This document shows, piece after piece, positions 33,770 to 43,113 of a DNA stretch of 64,000 bases. How positions within the stretch are numbered: position 1 is the first letter of the stretch; each line of letters opens with the position of its first letter. A program made the position numbers and the translations under genes. The DNA comes from an uncultured Oscillospiraceae bacterium (lineage in GTDB: Bacteria > Bacillota > Clostridia > Oscillospirales > Oscillospiraceae), in NCBI GenBank assembly GCA_934573855.1, contig CAKTMF010000009.1:47381-111380 (forward strand), written 5' to 3'. Below the pieces are notes generated by a model, which was given only the letters and a program-made list of their open reading frames with translations, searched no databases and was not told where the DNA came from.

Positions 33770-35099
33770 CACCAAATGAAGTTAACATAACATTACGCTT
33801 GACAGCACAGCGCAGACGTCCGGCGCTCAGCGCAAGGTTGAATATCTCACTGAAATATATGATGAAGATATACGCCTTCAGTGCATATAGCGGGAGGTAG
33901 AGCCTTATGAGAAACAGCCCGACCAGCGACTCAAGCACGTTTATCCCCATGCACCATACCTGTTGCCCAAGCCCCTTGAGACAGCCGTCGACCGTCATAT
34001 CCGTGTAGAAAAGCGGCACGAGCGGCGCGAGCAGACGAATGTAGTGTCCCGCCTCGCGGCTGTCGTAGATGACAATGCCGAGCTTATCCGCGAACACGAA
34101 CATGAACAGCGCCACGGCGAGCGAGAACGATATGCACAGCCCCAGCAGCCGCCGCACCGTCGAGCGTATCGCGCCGCCGTCGTTCTGCACCTGCGACTCA
34201 GTAAGCTCCGGGACGATGAGCATGGACACGACGCCGACTATGCACGAGGGGAACATCAGTATCGGCAGCACCATTCCCTGTATTATGCCGTAGCCGGAGA
34301 GCGCGCTGTCGGCGGAATAGCCGGCCTCGCGCAGCCCACGAGGAACGAGCAGGTGCTGGAAGGTCGTGAGCGCGCTGCGAGCGTAGGCCGATACCGCGAG
34401 CGGCACCGCGATACGCAGTATGCGACGCATGGGTCTGCCGCCGGGGCTGCTCTCGGAGTAATGCCTTGCCCGGTCGGTGGCATAGGCCAGCAGCATGAGA
34501 AGGAACGAGACGACATCCGCCGTCACGCGCCCCTTTATCACCGCCGTGCAGCTTTTCTCGATGTCTCCCGCGGAAACCCGGAAGAGGAAAAACGCCACGG
34601 CCGCGATACAGACCAGCTGCTCCGTGAAATGGACGAGTGCGCTTTTCCACACTCTTCCGCAGGCGGTGAAATAGCCTGAGAGCGAGGAACCCATCGAAAT
34701 GCACGGCATGCTCAGCGCGCAAAGCCTCAGCGCCCGGACGGTACGCGCATCGCCTATCCAGAGAAAGCCTATTGGCTCGGCCAGAAAATAAATGACGGCC
34801 CCCGCCGCCGCGCCGAAAAACGCCCCGTAGCCCAGACACCGGCGCATCATCCCCCGTATCCCCTCGGTGTTGTCGAGACCGATCTCCTCGGAGATGAGCC
34901 TTGTCGTGGCAAAGCGTATGCCGGAAATGGCAAAGGTGGCGCACAGATTAACGACCGAGATGACCAGCTCGTACAGCCCTATGCCCGCCGTACCTACGCG
35001 CCCGACCAGCCAGACGTTGAACGCCATGCCTATGCAGCTCATCACGAGCGATGACACGGTGAGCAGCGCAGTGTTGTATAAGAGCTTTTTTCCCAGCAT
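33762..35099 (-). CDS. SpoVB/MVF-like polysaccharide flippase
   Basis: A 445-residue membrane protein with about 12-14 helices of the MATE/MVF/polysaccharide exporter superfamily. It starts MLGKKLLYNTALLTVSSLVM, with RVGTAGIGLYELVISVVNLC, ISGIRFATTRLISEEIG and the central PGGRPMRRILRIAVPLAVSAY segment seen in SpoVB-type proteins that flip lipid-linked cell-wall precursors. ATG at 35099 follows TTGGAGGTACAGGC; upstream open frame lacks a ribosome site. TTATGTTAAC near the stop (33781-33790) encodes Val-Met-Leu-Thr. Sporulation involvement is inferred from family only. Confidence 0.85.
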   Translation of the reverse strand: MLGKKLLYNTALLTVSSLVMSCIGMAFNVWLVGRVGTAGIGLYELVISVVNLCATFAISGIRFATTRLISEEIGLDNTEGIRGMMRRCLGYGAFFGAAAGAVIYFLAEPIGFLWIGDARTVRALRLCALSMPCISMGSSLSGYFTACGRVWKSALVHFTEQLVCIAAVAFFLFRVSAGDIEKSCTAVIKGRVTADVVSFLLMLLAYATDRARHYSESSPGGRPMRRILRIAVPLAVSAYARSALTTFQHLLVPRGLREAGYSADSALSGYGIIQGMVLPILMFPSCIVGVVSMLIVPELTESQVQNDGGAIRSTVRRLLGLCISFSLAVALFMFVFADKLGIVIYDSREAGHYIRLLAPLVPLFYTDMTVDGCLKGLGQQVWCMGINVLESLVGLFLIRLYLPLYALKAYIFIIYFSEIFNLALSAGRLRCAVKRNVMLTSFGEN

Positions 35100-35303
35100 G
35101 CCTGTACCTCCAAAGAAAAATAACCGCTTTAATTGTATGCATGACCGGGGCGTAATTAATTTCGTATCCTGTTGATTTTGGCACGGGAGGCGCCGACCGA
35201 CAAAAACCGCACGCGAAGCTAACACCGACAGATAGACCACTGTACACCCACGGTGGACACTGAAATGCTAATATATCCCCATCTTCTGTGAGGTGAAACA
35301 GAA

Positions 35304-36506
35304 ATGGGGAAAAAGTTACTTATTCTGACAGTGTTGGCCGTGTTGAGCGTACTTATGCTCGCCGCCTGCGGTGCGGCGGACGCGCCCGAGGAGGTGCCGG
35401 CCGCGACGCCGGAGATTGTCGAGACTCCTGCCCCAACGCCGACGCCGACTCCCGAGCCGGAGCTTCCCGCGGGCATGGCAGTGACCGTCGACGGAAAGCC
35501 GCTTGAGAGCGGCAGCGTTGTGAAGGACGGCACGGCATATGTAAAGCTTGACGAGTTCACCGCCGCGCTGGGCAGCGAGAGCGTGACGGACGGCGAGAGC
35601 GCGAGCTTCGTGTGGCGGCGCAGGGACGTCGGCATGGATACCGGCTCTGCGGCGCTCAGCTACGGGGAAAAGGAGGCGGAGCTTGCCGCCGCTCCAACCG
35701 TTTACCGCGGTGAGATATGGATACCGGTCGAGTCCGCGTGCGAGGCGCTGGAGATATCCACCCTCTACGACGAGGAGTACGACCGCCTCTATTGCACTCC
35801 CGGCGCGGGAAGCTGGGAGCTGAAGCCGGGCTACAGGGTGCCTATCTGCATGTACCACGCCGTGTGCGAGAGCCTCTTTGAATACATGCTCTACGACATG
35901 TGTCTCCGCCCGTCGGAGATGGAGGAGCAGCTCAGCTTCCTCACCGAAAACGGCTACGACACGATATTTTTTGACGACCTCGAGCATATAGAGGATTATG
36001 ACAAGCCAGTTATCCTCACCTTTGACGACGGGTACGACTGCCTGTACGATAACCTCTTTCCGCTGCTGAAAAAGTATAACGCCAAGGCTGTCGTCTATCT
36101 CATAACCGGCAACATAGATACCGGCGCATACCATTCGCTCTCGCGCGAGCAGATCGTCGAGATGGCGGAGTCCGGGCTGGTGTCGTTCCAGAGCCACACC
36201 GTCACCCATCCTCCGCTCATAGAACTCAGCAAGGAGGCTCAGGCCAAGGAATATTACGGCTCGAAGCTCTTTATCACGCGCCTTGTTGGCAAGGAGCCGT
36301 TTTCCATCGCCTATCCGGAGGGCAAGGCGTATCCGGGCAGCACCACGGCGAACGCCATGGAGTATTACCGCTTCGGCGTGAGAATGGGGACCTTCCCGTG
36401 GTACACGGACGACGACCCGTCGTTTATGTACAGACTCAATATCAAGCGGGACATGCCGCTATTTATATATCAGAATGTGATCGACATGGTCGACCCTGAC
36501 AGATAA
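35304..36506 (+). CDS. Polysaccharide deacetylase lipoprotein
   Basis: A 400-residue secreted lipoprotein. The signal peptide ends in the lipobox LAAC (Cys about residue 22); a Pro/Thr-Pro-Glu repeat linker is followed by a copper-amine-oxidase-N-like domain (VTVDGKPLESGSVVKDGTAYVKL to IWIPVESACEALE). From about residue 180 a NodB-type CE4 deacetylase domain has VILTFDDGYDCLYDN (metal Asp-Asp) and the metal histidines in FQSHTVTHPPL. It probably removes acetyl groups from peptidoglycan or other wall glycan outside the cell. ATG with GAGGTGA ahead. The kinase gene follows after 11 bp. Confidence 0.9.
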   Translation: MGKKLLILTVLAVLSVLMLAACGAADAPEEVPAATPEIVETPAPTPTPTPEPELPAGMAVTVDGKPLESGSVVKDGTAYVKLDEFTAALGSESVTDGESASFVWRRRDVGMDTGSAALSYGEKEAELAAAPTVYRGEIWIPVESACEALEISTLYDEEYDRLYCTPGAGSWELKPGYRVPICMYHAVCESLFEYMLYDMCLRPSEMEEQLSFLTENGYDTIFFDDLEHIEDYDKPVILTFDDGYDCLYDNLFPLLKKYNAKAVVYLITGNIDTGAYHSLSREQIVEMAESGLVSFQSHTVTHPPLIELSKEAQAKEYYGSKLFITRLVGKEPFSIAYPEGKAYPGSTTANAMEYYRFGVRMGTFPWYTDDDPSFMYRLNIKRDMPLFIYQNVIDMVDPDR

Positions 36507-36517
36507 GGAGGAAAGAC

Positions 36518-37105
36518 ATGATAATCACGCTCGGAAGACAGCACGGCAGCAACGGACATCTTATCGCCCGCAGGCTCGCAGAGGAGCTGGGCTACAAGTG
36601 CTATGACAAGGAGATAGTGGACGAGGCCGCGGCAGCCTCCGCATTCAGCAAGGAGATATTCGACTCCTACGACGAAAAGCGCGTATCCGCCTACATTCTC
36701 TCCACGCCCCACTACATAGGCATGAACGAGGGCTTCCACCTCAATATGCAGGTCGCGGCCGCACAGTTCGAGACCATGCGCAGGCTCGCCGAAAAGGGCG
36801 ACTGCATATTCGTCGGGAGATGTGCCGACTATGTACTCAGGAACCGGGACGACGTTCTGCGCATATTCATTATGGGCGACATGGAAACGCGCATAAAGAC
36901 CATGATGGAGCGCCGCAGCCTTTCCTACGACCAGGCAAGAAGACTCGTGCGCGAGGTGGACAAGGACCGCTCCAGCTACTATAAATATCACACCGACCAG
37001 ATATGGGGCGAGTCGGAGAACTACGATCTCTGTATCGACAGCCGTATCGGCGTGCAGGGTACCGTAGACGTGATCAGGGCGTACATGGCCGCACTCGAAA
37101 AGTAA
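36518..37105 (+). CDS. Cytidylate kinase-like family protein
   Basis: A 195-residue P-loop protein of the cytidylate-kinase-like family common in Clostridia. The Walker-type loop is unusual: TLGRQHGSNGHLIARRLAEELG (residues 4-25). YDKEIVDEAAAASAF follows, then CIFVGRCADYVLRNRDDVLRIFI and the RRLVREVDKDRSSYYKYH lid region. True Cmk proteins have GPxGxGKS, so CMP may not be the substrate. The ribosome site AAGGAGG is 7 bases from the ATG. Confidence 0.85.
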   Translation: MIITLGRQHGSNGHLIARRLAEELGYKCYDKEIVDEAAAASAFSKEIFDSYDEKRVSAYILSTPHYIGMNEGFHLNMQVAAAQFETMRRLAEKGDCIFVGRCADYVLRNRDDVLRIFIMGDMETRIKTMMERRSLSYDQARRLVREVDKDRSSYYKYHTDQIWGESENYDLCIDSRIGVQGTVDVIRAYMAALEK

Positions 37106-37147
37106 ATGCCGCGCCGTGAGCCGGATACGGCGGGCGCAGATACCGCC

Positions 37148-37176
37148 TTGAAATTTCGCGGCGCAAAGAGTATAAT
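37148..37176 (+). promoter_or_regulatory. Promoter of the 53-residue protein
   Basis: TTGAAA, a 17-base spacer and TATAAT; 63 bp before the small ORF. Confidence 0.75.
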
Positions 37177-37238
37177 ATGAGCTGCGGAGCCACGCCGCAA
37201 ATACTTTTCCGTAATTTGTACAAAGGAGATATAATATC

Positions 37239-37400
37239 ATGAAGCACAATAAGAAGAAAAAGAATCTCATCGCCCGTGCGCGCCGCCGCTGCCATCGCAC
37301 GGTATTCCTTGTCGGCGCCATCCTCGGCGCGGCGCTGGGCTTTAACATGAGAAACATAGTCGACGCGGTAGTGGAGAAGCTCGCCGCCCTGAAAAAGTAA
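37239..37400 (+). CDS. Small basic membrane-associated protein (53 aa), unknown
   Basis: A short gene with strong expression signals: its own promoter, AAAGGAGATATAATATC before the ATG, and a terminator after the stop. The product starts MKHNKKKKNLIARARRRCHR, very basic, followed by one possible membrane helix (TVFLVGAILGAALGF) and an amphipathic tail ending LAALKK. I recognise no family. The complete expression unit argues it is real. A small membrane regulator or host-type basic peptide are both guesses. Confidence 0.75.
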   Translation: MKHNKKKKNLIARARRRCHRTVFLVGAILGAALGFNMRNIVDAVVEKLAALKK

Positions 37401-37416
37401 AAAGCGGAAATGAACG

Positions 37417-37454
37417 CGAAACGCGGGGCAATACGCTCCGCGTTTCGGCTTTTC
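37417..37454 (+). terminator. Terminator after the small basic protein gene
   Basis: Stem CGAAACGCGG / CCGCGTTTCG with an 11-base loop, followed by GCTTTT. Confidence 0.75.
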
Positions 37455-37479
37455 TGCGAAGCTCAGACGAACTTTCCAC

Positions 37480-37507
37480 TTGAAATATGAGCAGGATATG
37501 GTACAAT
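37480..37507 (+). promoter_or_regulatory. Promoter of the TrmH-like gene
   Basis: TTGAAA, a 16-base spacer and TACAAT. Confidence 0.6.
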
Positions 37508-37539
37508 AATTTGAACGATTGTATTTGCGGGTCGGAAAT

Positions 37540-38298
37540 ATGGACAACATAAGCTCAAGAAAAAACGCATATATAGCCCATGTGAGGGCGCTTGCCGCCG
37601 ATGGGGACTACCGGCGCGAGCGGGGAGAGTACCTGTGCGACGGTGTAAAGACCCTCCGCGAGGCGATACGCTTCGGCGCGGAGGTCAGCTCGGTTTTGTG
37701 GAAGGAAGAGCCGCAGGATATCGAGGGGCTTTGCTGCGCGGCGCAGTATACCGCGGCGGCGGAGCTGTTTGACTACGCCTCCGTTATGAAGAACAGCCCC
37801 GGTCCGCTCTTCACCGTCCGCATGCCCCGCGAACGGGACGGCGGGCATATAAAAAACGCCATAGTTCTCGAAAACGTGCAGGACCCCGGCAATGTCGGCA
37901 CCGTCATACGCAGCGCCAACGCTTTCAGGATCGGCGCGGTCATACTCACCGGCTCCTGCGCAGACCTATATAATCCCAAAACGGTCAGGGCGACCATGGG
38001 AGCCATATTCCGCCAGCGCGTCCTTACGCTCGATATGGACTCCCTGCGCGCCGTACTCGGGGAAAATGGCCTCATGCTTTACGGCGCGGCTCTTTCCGAA
38101 AGCGCGCAGGATATACGCAGCGTTCCGATATCAAACGCGGCCGTCGCCGTCGGGAGCGAGGGCAGGGGACTCAGCCGCGAATTTCTCGCCATGTGCGGCG
38201 GCGAGGTGATAATCCCCATGAACGAGGACAGCGAGTCGCTCAACGCCGGCGCGGCGGCGAGCGTCATAATGTGGGAAATGGCACGCGGCAGTATTTGA
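37540..38298 (+). CDS. TrmH/SpoU-family RNA 2'-O-methyltransferase
   Basis: An SPOUT-fold RNA methyltransferase using S-adenosylmethionine. The N-terminal substrate-binding domain (about residues 1-95) precedes the knot: NAIVLENVQDPGNVGTVIRSANAF (motif 1), RATMGAIFRQRV, and the C-terminal VGSEGRGLSREFLAMC ... IPMNEDSESLNAGAAASVIMWE, which forms the SAM-binding knot. This is the RlmB/TsnR-like group that modifies rRNA; the exact nucleotide is unknown. The ATG at 37540 is chosen over a TTG 21 bp earlier; both have weak ribosome sites. Confidence 0.9.
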   Translation: MDNISSRKNAYIAHVRALAADGDYRRERGEYLCDGVKTLREAIRFGAEVSSVLWKEEPQDIEGLCCAAQYTAAAELFDYASVMKNSPGPLFTVRMPRERDGGHIKNAIVLENVQDPGNVGTVIRSANAFRIGAVILTGSCADLYNPKTVRATMGAIFRQRVLTLDMDSLRAVLGENGLMLYGAALSESAQDIRSVPISNAAVAVGSEGRGLSREFLAMCGGEVIIPMNEDSESLNAGAAASVIMWEMARGSI

Positions 38299-38319
38299 CC
38301 GCCGAAAGGGGAGAGGACG

Positions 38320-39528
38320 ATGGGAGCAACTGAATACTGGCTGTGGCTCTCCTCCGCTCCTCAGGTGAGCGCCCGGTCAAAGGCCGCGCTCGCCGAATAC
38401 TACGGCGGTGCGGAGGCGGCGTTTCTCGCGCCGTCGGGCGAATTTTCGCGCATAGACGGAGTCAGCCGCCACGACGCGGAGATACTCGAGAGGCGCGACA
38501 TGAGCGGCGTCCCCCGTATATACGCGCTCTGCCGCCAATACGGGATCAGAATGATCACCATGGCCGACGGGGAGTATCCCGCGAGGCTGAGAAATATATT
38601 CGCCCCGCCGGTGGCGCTGTATGTAAAGGGCAAGCTCCCGCCGGTGGATGAGCGGGCCGTGATCGCCGTCGTCGGAACGAGGAAGGCCACGGACTACGGC
38701 CTTAAAATGAGCCGCAGACTCGCCTATGAGATAACCAAATGCGGCGGGACGGTCGTCTCCGGACTGACCGCGGGGATAGATTCCATGGCGCTTTCCTCCG
38801 CGCTCGACGCGGGAGGGGAGTGCATTGCCGTCCTCGGCCTGCCTATCGAGCTTGAGCGCGCACCGCTCGCAAAGCGAATTGCCGCCCACGGCGCTCTCGT
38901 GAGCGAATACCCTCCCGAGACGAAGCCGTATAAGAGCTTTTTCAGGGAGAGGAACCGTATCACCGCGGGGCTGAGTCTCGGCGTCGCGGCGGTCGAAGCG
39001 CCGGAGAAGAGCGGCACGAGCCTCTTTATAGCCGAGGCCGCGGAGCAGGGCAAGGAGATATTTGCCGTTCCGGGCAACGCCGACTCGCCGAACAGCGTCG
39101 GCACGAACGGCTTTATCCGGGACGGGGCGAAGCCCGTCACCTGCGGCTGGGACATACTCTGTGAGTTCGAGACGCGCTGGAACGTGAGCAGCGTACCCTG
39201 CGAGATACCGGACGCGCCGCGTGACACACCCGCCGTTCCTGCCCGCCGTGAACGTCCCCCCGCGGAAAAACCGCAGAAAGCGGTTGACAACGGGAAAAAC
39301 ACAATATATATTGTAGCGTCGGAGCGCATGGAAGAGCTTCCCGACGACCAGCGCAGGATAATATCCGTCATATCCGGCGGCGATACCCTCGTCGACGATA
39401 TAATCACATCTACCGGCCTTGCCCCGGCACGGGTACTGTCTCAGCTTACCGTGCTGGAAATAAAGGGCCTTATCGAGCGCCTCCCCGGCAGACGCATAGC
39501 GCTCAAAGCGAATACGGCAAAAAAGTGA
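38320..39528 (+). CDS. dprA: DNA-processing protein DprA
   Basis: DprA loads RecA on incoming single-stranded DNA during natural transformation. The 402-residue protein has an N-terminal SAM-like part, a Rossmann core with VVGTRKATDYGLKMSRRLAYEI, GGTVVSGLTAGIDSMALSSAL and AVLGLPIEL, then VVEAPEKSGTSLFIAEAAEQG-type sequence and AVPGNADSPNSVGTN. A DNA-binding winged-helix domain (about residues 330-395, ISVISGGDTLVDDIITSTGL) closes it. The ribosome site is GGGGAGAGG. It stands 10 bp before topA, the usual dprA-topA-trmFO order of Firmicutes. Confidence 0.96.
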   Translation: MGATEYWLWLSSAPQVSARSKAALAEYYGGAEAAFLAPSGEFSRIDGVSRHDAEILERRDMSGVPRIYALCRQYGIRMITMADGEYPARLRNIFAPPVALYVKGKLPPVDERAVIAVVGTRKATDYGLKMSRRLAYEITKCGGTVVSGLTAGIDSMALSSALDAGGECIAVLGLPIELERAPLAKRIAAHGALVSEYPPETKPYKSFFRERNRITAGLSLGVAAVEAPEKSGTSLFIAEAAEQGKEIFAVPGNADSPNSVGTNGFIRDGAKPVTCGWDILCEFETRWNVSSVPCEIPDAPRDTPAVPARRERPPAEKPQKAVDNGKNTIYIVASERMEELPDDQRRIISVISGGDTLVDDIITSTGLAPARVLSQLTVLEIKGLIERLPGRRIALKANTAKK

Positions 39529-39537
39529 GGAAAGTCA

Positions 39538-41784
39538 ATGGCAAAATCTAAGGATCTCGTAATAGTCGAATCCCCCGCCAAGGCAAAGACTATCGAGAAG
39601 TATCTGGGCAGCGACTATAAGGTGATAGCGTCCATGGGACATCTGCGCGATCTCCCCAAAAGCAAGATGGGTGTTGATATAGAACACGGCTTCGAGCCGC
39701 AGTACATCGCGGTGCGCGACAAGGGCAAGACCGAGCTTATCTCCACGCTCAAAAAGGAAGCCAAGGCCGCAAAGACCGTCTATCTCGCGACGGACCCTGA
39801 CCGCGAGGGAGAGGCCATTTCATGGCACCTCAAGGAGCTTCTTGAGCTGCCGGACGAAAAGGCGAAGCGCGTGACCTTCAACGAGATCACGAAGCGCGTC
39901 GTCACCGAGAGCATAAAATCCCCACGTGCCATAGATCAGGACCTTGTGGACGCACAGCAGGCAAGGCGTATCCTTGACCGTATCGTGGGCTATGAGCTCT
40001 CCCCGCTGCTCTGGAAGAAGATAAAGAGCGGCCTTTCCGCCGGACGCGTTCAGTCCGTCGCCACCAGAATGGTGGTCGACCGCGAAAAGGAAATAAACGA
40101 TTTTGTAAAAGAAGAATACTGGCTGCTCGACGCCCAGCTCAAGAGCGCCGAGGGCGGGGCCTTCAGCGCGCGCTTCTACGGCGTTGGCGACAAAAAGCAG
40201 GAGCTGCACAGCCGTGAAGAAGTCGATAAGGTCATCGGCGCCGTAAAGGACGAGCCTTTCACCGTCAATTCCGTCAAGCGCGGCGAAAAGCAGAAAAGCC
40301 CCGCGCCTCCCTTCATCACCTCCACGCTGCAGCAGGAGGCGTCGCGCCGCCTGAACATGACGCCCAAGCGCACCATGTCCATCGCCCAGCAGCTCTATGA
40401 GGGCGTCGAAATATCCGGTCACGGCAGCGTGGGTCTCATCACCTATATGCGTACCGACTCCCTGCGTCTGAGCGAGGAGGCGCTGAACGCCGCGCGCGAC
40501 TATATCGTCGCCCGCTACGGCGAGAGCTATTATCCCGGCCAGCCGCGCCGCTTCAAGACCAAGGCGGGCGCGCAGGACGCCCACGAGGCTATCCGCCCCA
40601 CCTATGTCGATCTCACGCCCGAGCAGGTGCGCAAGGACCTCACGCAGGAGCAGTACAGGCTCTACCGCCTGATCTGGGGACGCTTCACCGCCTCCCAGAT
40701 GGCGAACGCCGTCTATGACAACGTCGCCGTGGACGTGCGCTCCGCGGGCTACGCCTTCCGCGCCAATTACTCCGAGCTGAGATTCCCCGGCTATACCGCC
40801 GTATATGAGGAGAGCCGTGAAGAGGAATCCTCCGAGATAGAAAATCCCCTGCCCAAGCTTTCCGAGGGCGAGCGGGTGTTCCTTGAGAAAATGCTGCCGG
40901 ACCAGCAGTTCACCCAGCCGCCCAGCAGATATACCGAGGCGTCGCTCATCCGCGCCATGGAGGAGAAGGGCATTGGCCGCCCGTCCACCTACGCGCCGAC
41001 GATCTCGACCATCACCTCCCACGACTATGTTATAAAGGAAGGCAAATACCTCCGCCCCACGCCCCTCGGCGAGGTCGTGACCGGGTATATGACCGAGCGC
41101 TTTGCCGACATAGTCGACCTCAAGTTTACCAACCGCATGGAGGCGGAGCTTGACGAGATAGAGAGCGGCAAGGCATACTGGCGCGACGTACTGCGGGACT
41201 TCTACGGCGACTTTGAAAAGGAAATGGAGGCCGCGAAAAACGAGGAGGGCGGGAAGATCCCCGTTCCCGACGTACTCAGCGACGAATACTGCGAGGTATG
41301 CGGCAGACAGATGGTGGTCAAGAAGGGCCGCTTTGGCTATTTCCTTGCCTGCCCCGGCTTCCCCGACTGCACCTTTACTAAGCCCATAGTCATCGAAATG
41401 CCCGGAAAATGCCCTAAGTGCGGCGGCAGGATACTCAAGCGTACCTCCAAGAAGGGCTATGTGTTCTACGCCTGCGAGCGCGGAACGGACTGCGGCTTCA
41501 TCACATGGGACGTTCCCACCAAGGATTTTTGTCCCGCCTGCGGCAAGACCATGTTCAAGCACAGCGGCAGGGGTCCGCTCAAATCCTTCTGCATAAACGA
41601 GGAATGCCCGAACTTTGTCCCCGAGGAAAAGCGCAGCTTCAAAAAGAAGACCACCGAGGAAAAGGCGGAGTCGGCCGCGAAGAAGGAAGCGTCGGCTAAG
41701 AAGGCCACGGCCAAAAAGCCCGCCGCGAAGAAAACGGCGGCAAAGAAAACGACCTCCTCTGCGAAAAAAACAACGAAGGAATAA
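39538..41784 (+). CDS. topA: DNA topoisomerase I
   Basis: A type IA topoisomerase that relaxes negative supercoils. In the 748-residue product the Toprim domain begins LVIVESPAKAKTIEKYLG and carries the acidic triad in ATDPDREGEAISWHL; the active tyrosine is in SVGLITYMRTDSLRLS at about residue 300. Three C-terminal zinc ribbons (CEVCGRQM..., CPKCGGRI..., CPACGKTM...) are followed by an Ala/Lys tail of about 45 residues (repeats of KKTAAKK type) that likely binds DNA non-specifically. ATG with GAGGAAAGTCA ahead. Confidence 0.98.
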   Translation: MAKSKDLVIVESPAKAKTIEKYLGSDYKVIASMGHLRDLPKSKMGVDIEHGFEPQYIAVRDKGKTELISTLKKEAKAAKTVYLATDPDREGEAISWHLKELLELPDEKAKRVTFNEITKRVVTESIKSPRAIDQDLVDAQQARRILDRIVGYELSPLLWKKIKSGLSAGRVQSVATRMVVDREKEINDFVKEEYWLLDAQLKSAEGGAFSARFYGVGDKKQELHSREEVDKVIGAVKDEPFTVNSVKRGEKQKSPAPPFITSTLQQEASRRLNMTPKRTMSIAQQLYEGVEISGHGSVGLITYMRTDSLRLSEEALNAARDYIVARYGESYYPGQPRRFKTKAGAQDAHEAIRPTYVDLTPEQVRKDLTQEQYRLYRLIWGRFTASQMANAVYDNVAVDVRSAGYAFRANYSELRFPGYTAVYEESREEESSEIENPLPKLSEGERVFLEKMLPDQQFTQPPSRYTEASLIRAMEEKGIGRPSTYAPTISTITSHDYVIKEGKYLRPTPLGEVVTGYMTERFADIVDLKFTNRMEAELDEIESGKAYWRDVLRDFYGDFEKEMEAAKNEEGGKIPVPDVLSDEYCEVCGRQMVVKKGRFGYFLACPGFPDCTFTKPIVIEMPGKCPKCGGRILKRTSKKGYVFYACERGTDCGFITWDVPTKDFCPACGKTMFKHSGRGPLKSFCINEECPNFVPEEKRSFKKKTTEEKAESAAKKEASAKKATAKKPAAKKTAAKKTTSSAKKTTKE

Positions 41785-41787
41785 ACG

Positions 41788-43113
41788 ATGGATAAAGTAA
41801 CGGTCCTCGGCGCGGGCCTTGCCGGAAGCGAATGCGCGTGGCAGCTCGCGAGACGGGGGATAAGCGTGCGGCTCGTTGAAATGAAGCCGGGAAAAATGAC
41901 CCCCGCCCACTCCTCGCCCTATTTTGCCGAGCTGGTCTGCTCCAACTCGCTCAGGAGCGACGAGCTGAGCAACGCCGTCGGGCTTCTCAAGGCGGAAATG
42001 CGCCGCATGGGTTCGCTCATAATGGAAAGCGCAGACAAAAACAGGGTCGCCGCGGGCGGCGCTCTGGCGGTGGACAGAGAGGGCTTTTCGAGATATATCA
42101 CCGATAAGCTCGCGGCTCACCCCAATGTGGAGATCGTCGCCGAGGAAGCCGCCGACATCCCCGACGGCGAGGTCGTCATCGCCACCGGACCGCTCAGCAG
42201 CGACGCCATAGCCGAAAGGATCACCGCGCTCTGCCCGGGCAGCGACCTGCATTTCTACGACGCCGTCGCGCCGATAGTAACGCTCGAGAGCGTCGACATG
42301 GACAGCGCCTTTTTCGCCTCCCGCTATGACAAGGGTACAGCGGATTATGTAAACTGCCCGATGGACAAGGATGAGTATCTTGCCTTCGTCAGGGAGCTTT
42401 GCGGGGCAAAGGAAGCGGCGGTACACGGCTTTGACGACGGCGCCGTGTTCGAGGGCTGTATGCCGGTCGAGGTCATGGCCCGCCGCGGCGTCGACACGCT
42501 GAGATACGGGCCGCTCAAGCCCGTCGGGCTGGTGGACCCGCGCACAGGGCGCGAGAATTACGCCGTCGTGCAGCTCCGCCGCGATAACGCCGACGGCACG
42601 ATATACAACATGGTCGGCTTCCAGACCCACCTGACATGGGGCGAGCAGAAGCGCGTATTTTCCATGATACCGGCGCTGCGGAACGCCGAGTTCGTGCGCT
42701 ACGGCGTCATGCACCGCAATACATACCTCAACAGCCCCAAGCTCCTTGACCGCTACTACCGCCTGAGGAGCGAGCCGCGCATAAGCTTTGCCGGCCAGAT
42801 GACCGGGGTCGAGGGCTATGTCGAGTCCGCCGCCTCCGGCATGCTCGTCGGGATCGAGACCGCGGCGAGGCTAATGGGACTTGAGCCGGTCGATTTCCCG
42901 CAGGAGACCGCCATCGGCGCGCTGGGGCTTTATATCTCCGGCGGCAGCGTAGGCGACTTCCAGCCGATGAATATCAATTTCGGAATAATCACGCCGCTGG
43001 GCTACCGCGTAAAGGGCAAGAGAAATAAGAACGCCGTCATTTCCGAGCGTTCGCTTGAAATAATAGAAAAGCTTCAGGACAGGGAGGTATTCAGCTGTGC
43101 GGATAATTGTTGA
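41788..43113 (+). CDS. trmFO: Folate/FAD-dependent tRNA (uracil-54-C5)-methyltransferase
   Basis: TrmFO methylates U54 of tRNA using methylenetetrahydrofolate and FAD. The 441-residue protein begins with the FAD-binding VTVLGAGLAGSECAWQLARRG, followed by LVCSNSLRSDELSNAVGLLK, VNCPMDKDEYLAF, FEGCMPVEVMARRGVDTLRYGP and GQMTGVEGYVESAASGML. Length and motifs are standard. It starts 4 bp after topA and overlaps plsX by 17 bp. TTATGTAAAC at 42345-42354 encodes the Tyr-Val-Asn of ADYVNCPM. Confidence 0.98.
   Translation: MDKVTVLGAGLAGSECAWQLARRGISVRLVEMKPGKMTPAHSSPYFAELVCSNSLRSDELSNAVGLLKAEMRRMGSLIMESADKNRVAAGGALAVDREGFSRYITDKLAAHPNVEIVAEEAADIPDGEVVIATGPLSSDAIAERITALCPGSDLHFYDAVAPIVTLESVDMDSAFFASRYDKGTADYVNCPMDKDEYLAFVRELCGAKEAAVHGFDDGAVFEGCMPVEVMARRGVDTLRYGPLKPVGLVDPRTGRENYAVVQLRRDNADGTIYNMVGFQTHLTWGEQKRVFSMIPALRNAEFVRYGVMHRNTYLNSPKLLDRYYRLRSEPRISFAGQMTGVEGYVESAASGMLVGIETAARLMGLEPVDFPQETAIGALGLYISGGSVGDFQPMNINFGIITPLGYRVKGKRNKNAVISERSLEIIEKLQDREVFSCADNC

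Noticed and set aside
39820..42714. 964-codon minus-strand frame across topA and trmFO
   Set aside because: It runs antisense through two unmistakable housekeeping genes; an artefact of GC-rich third positions.
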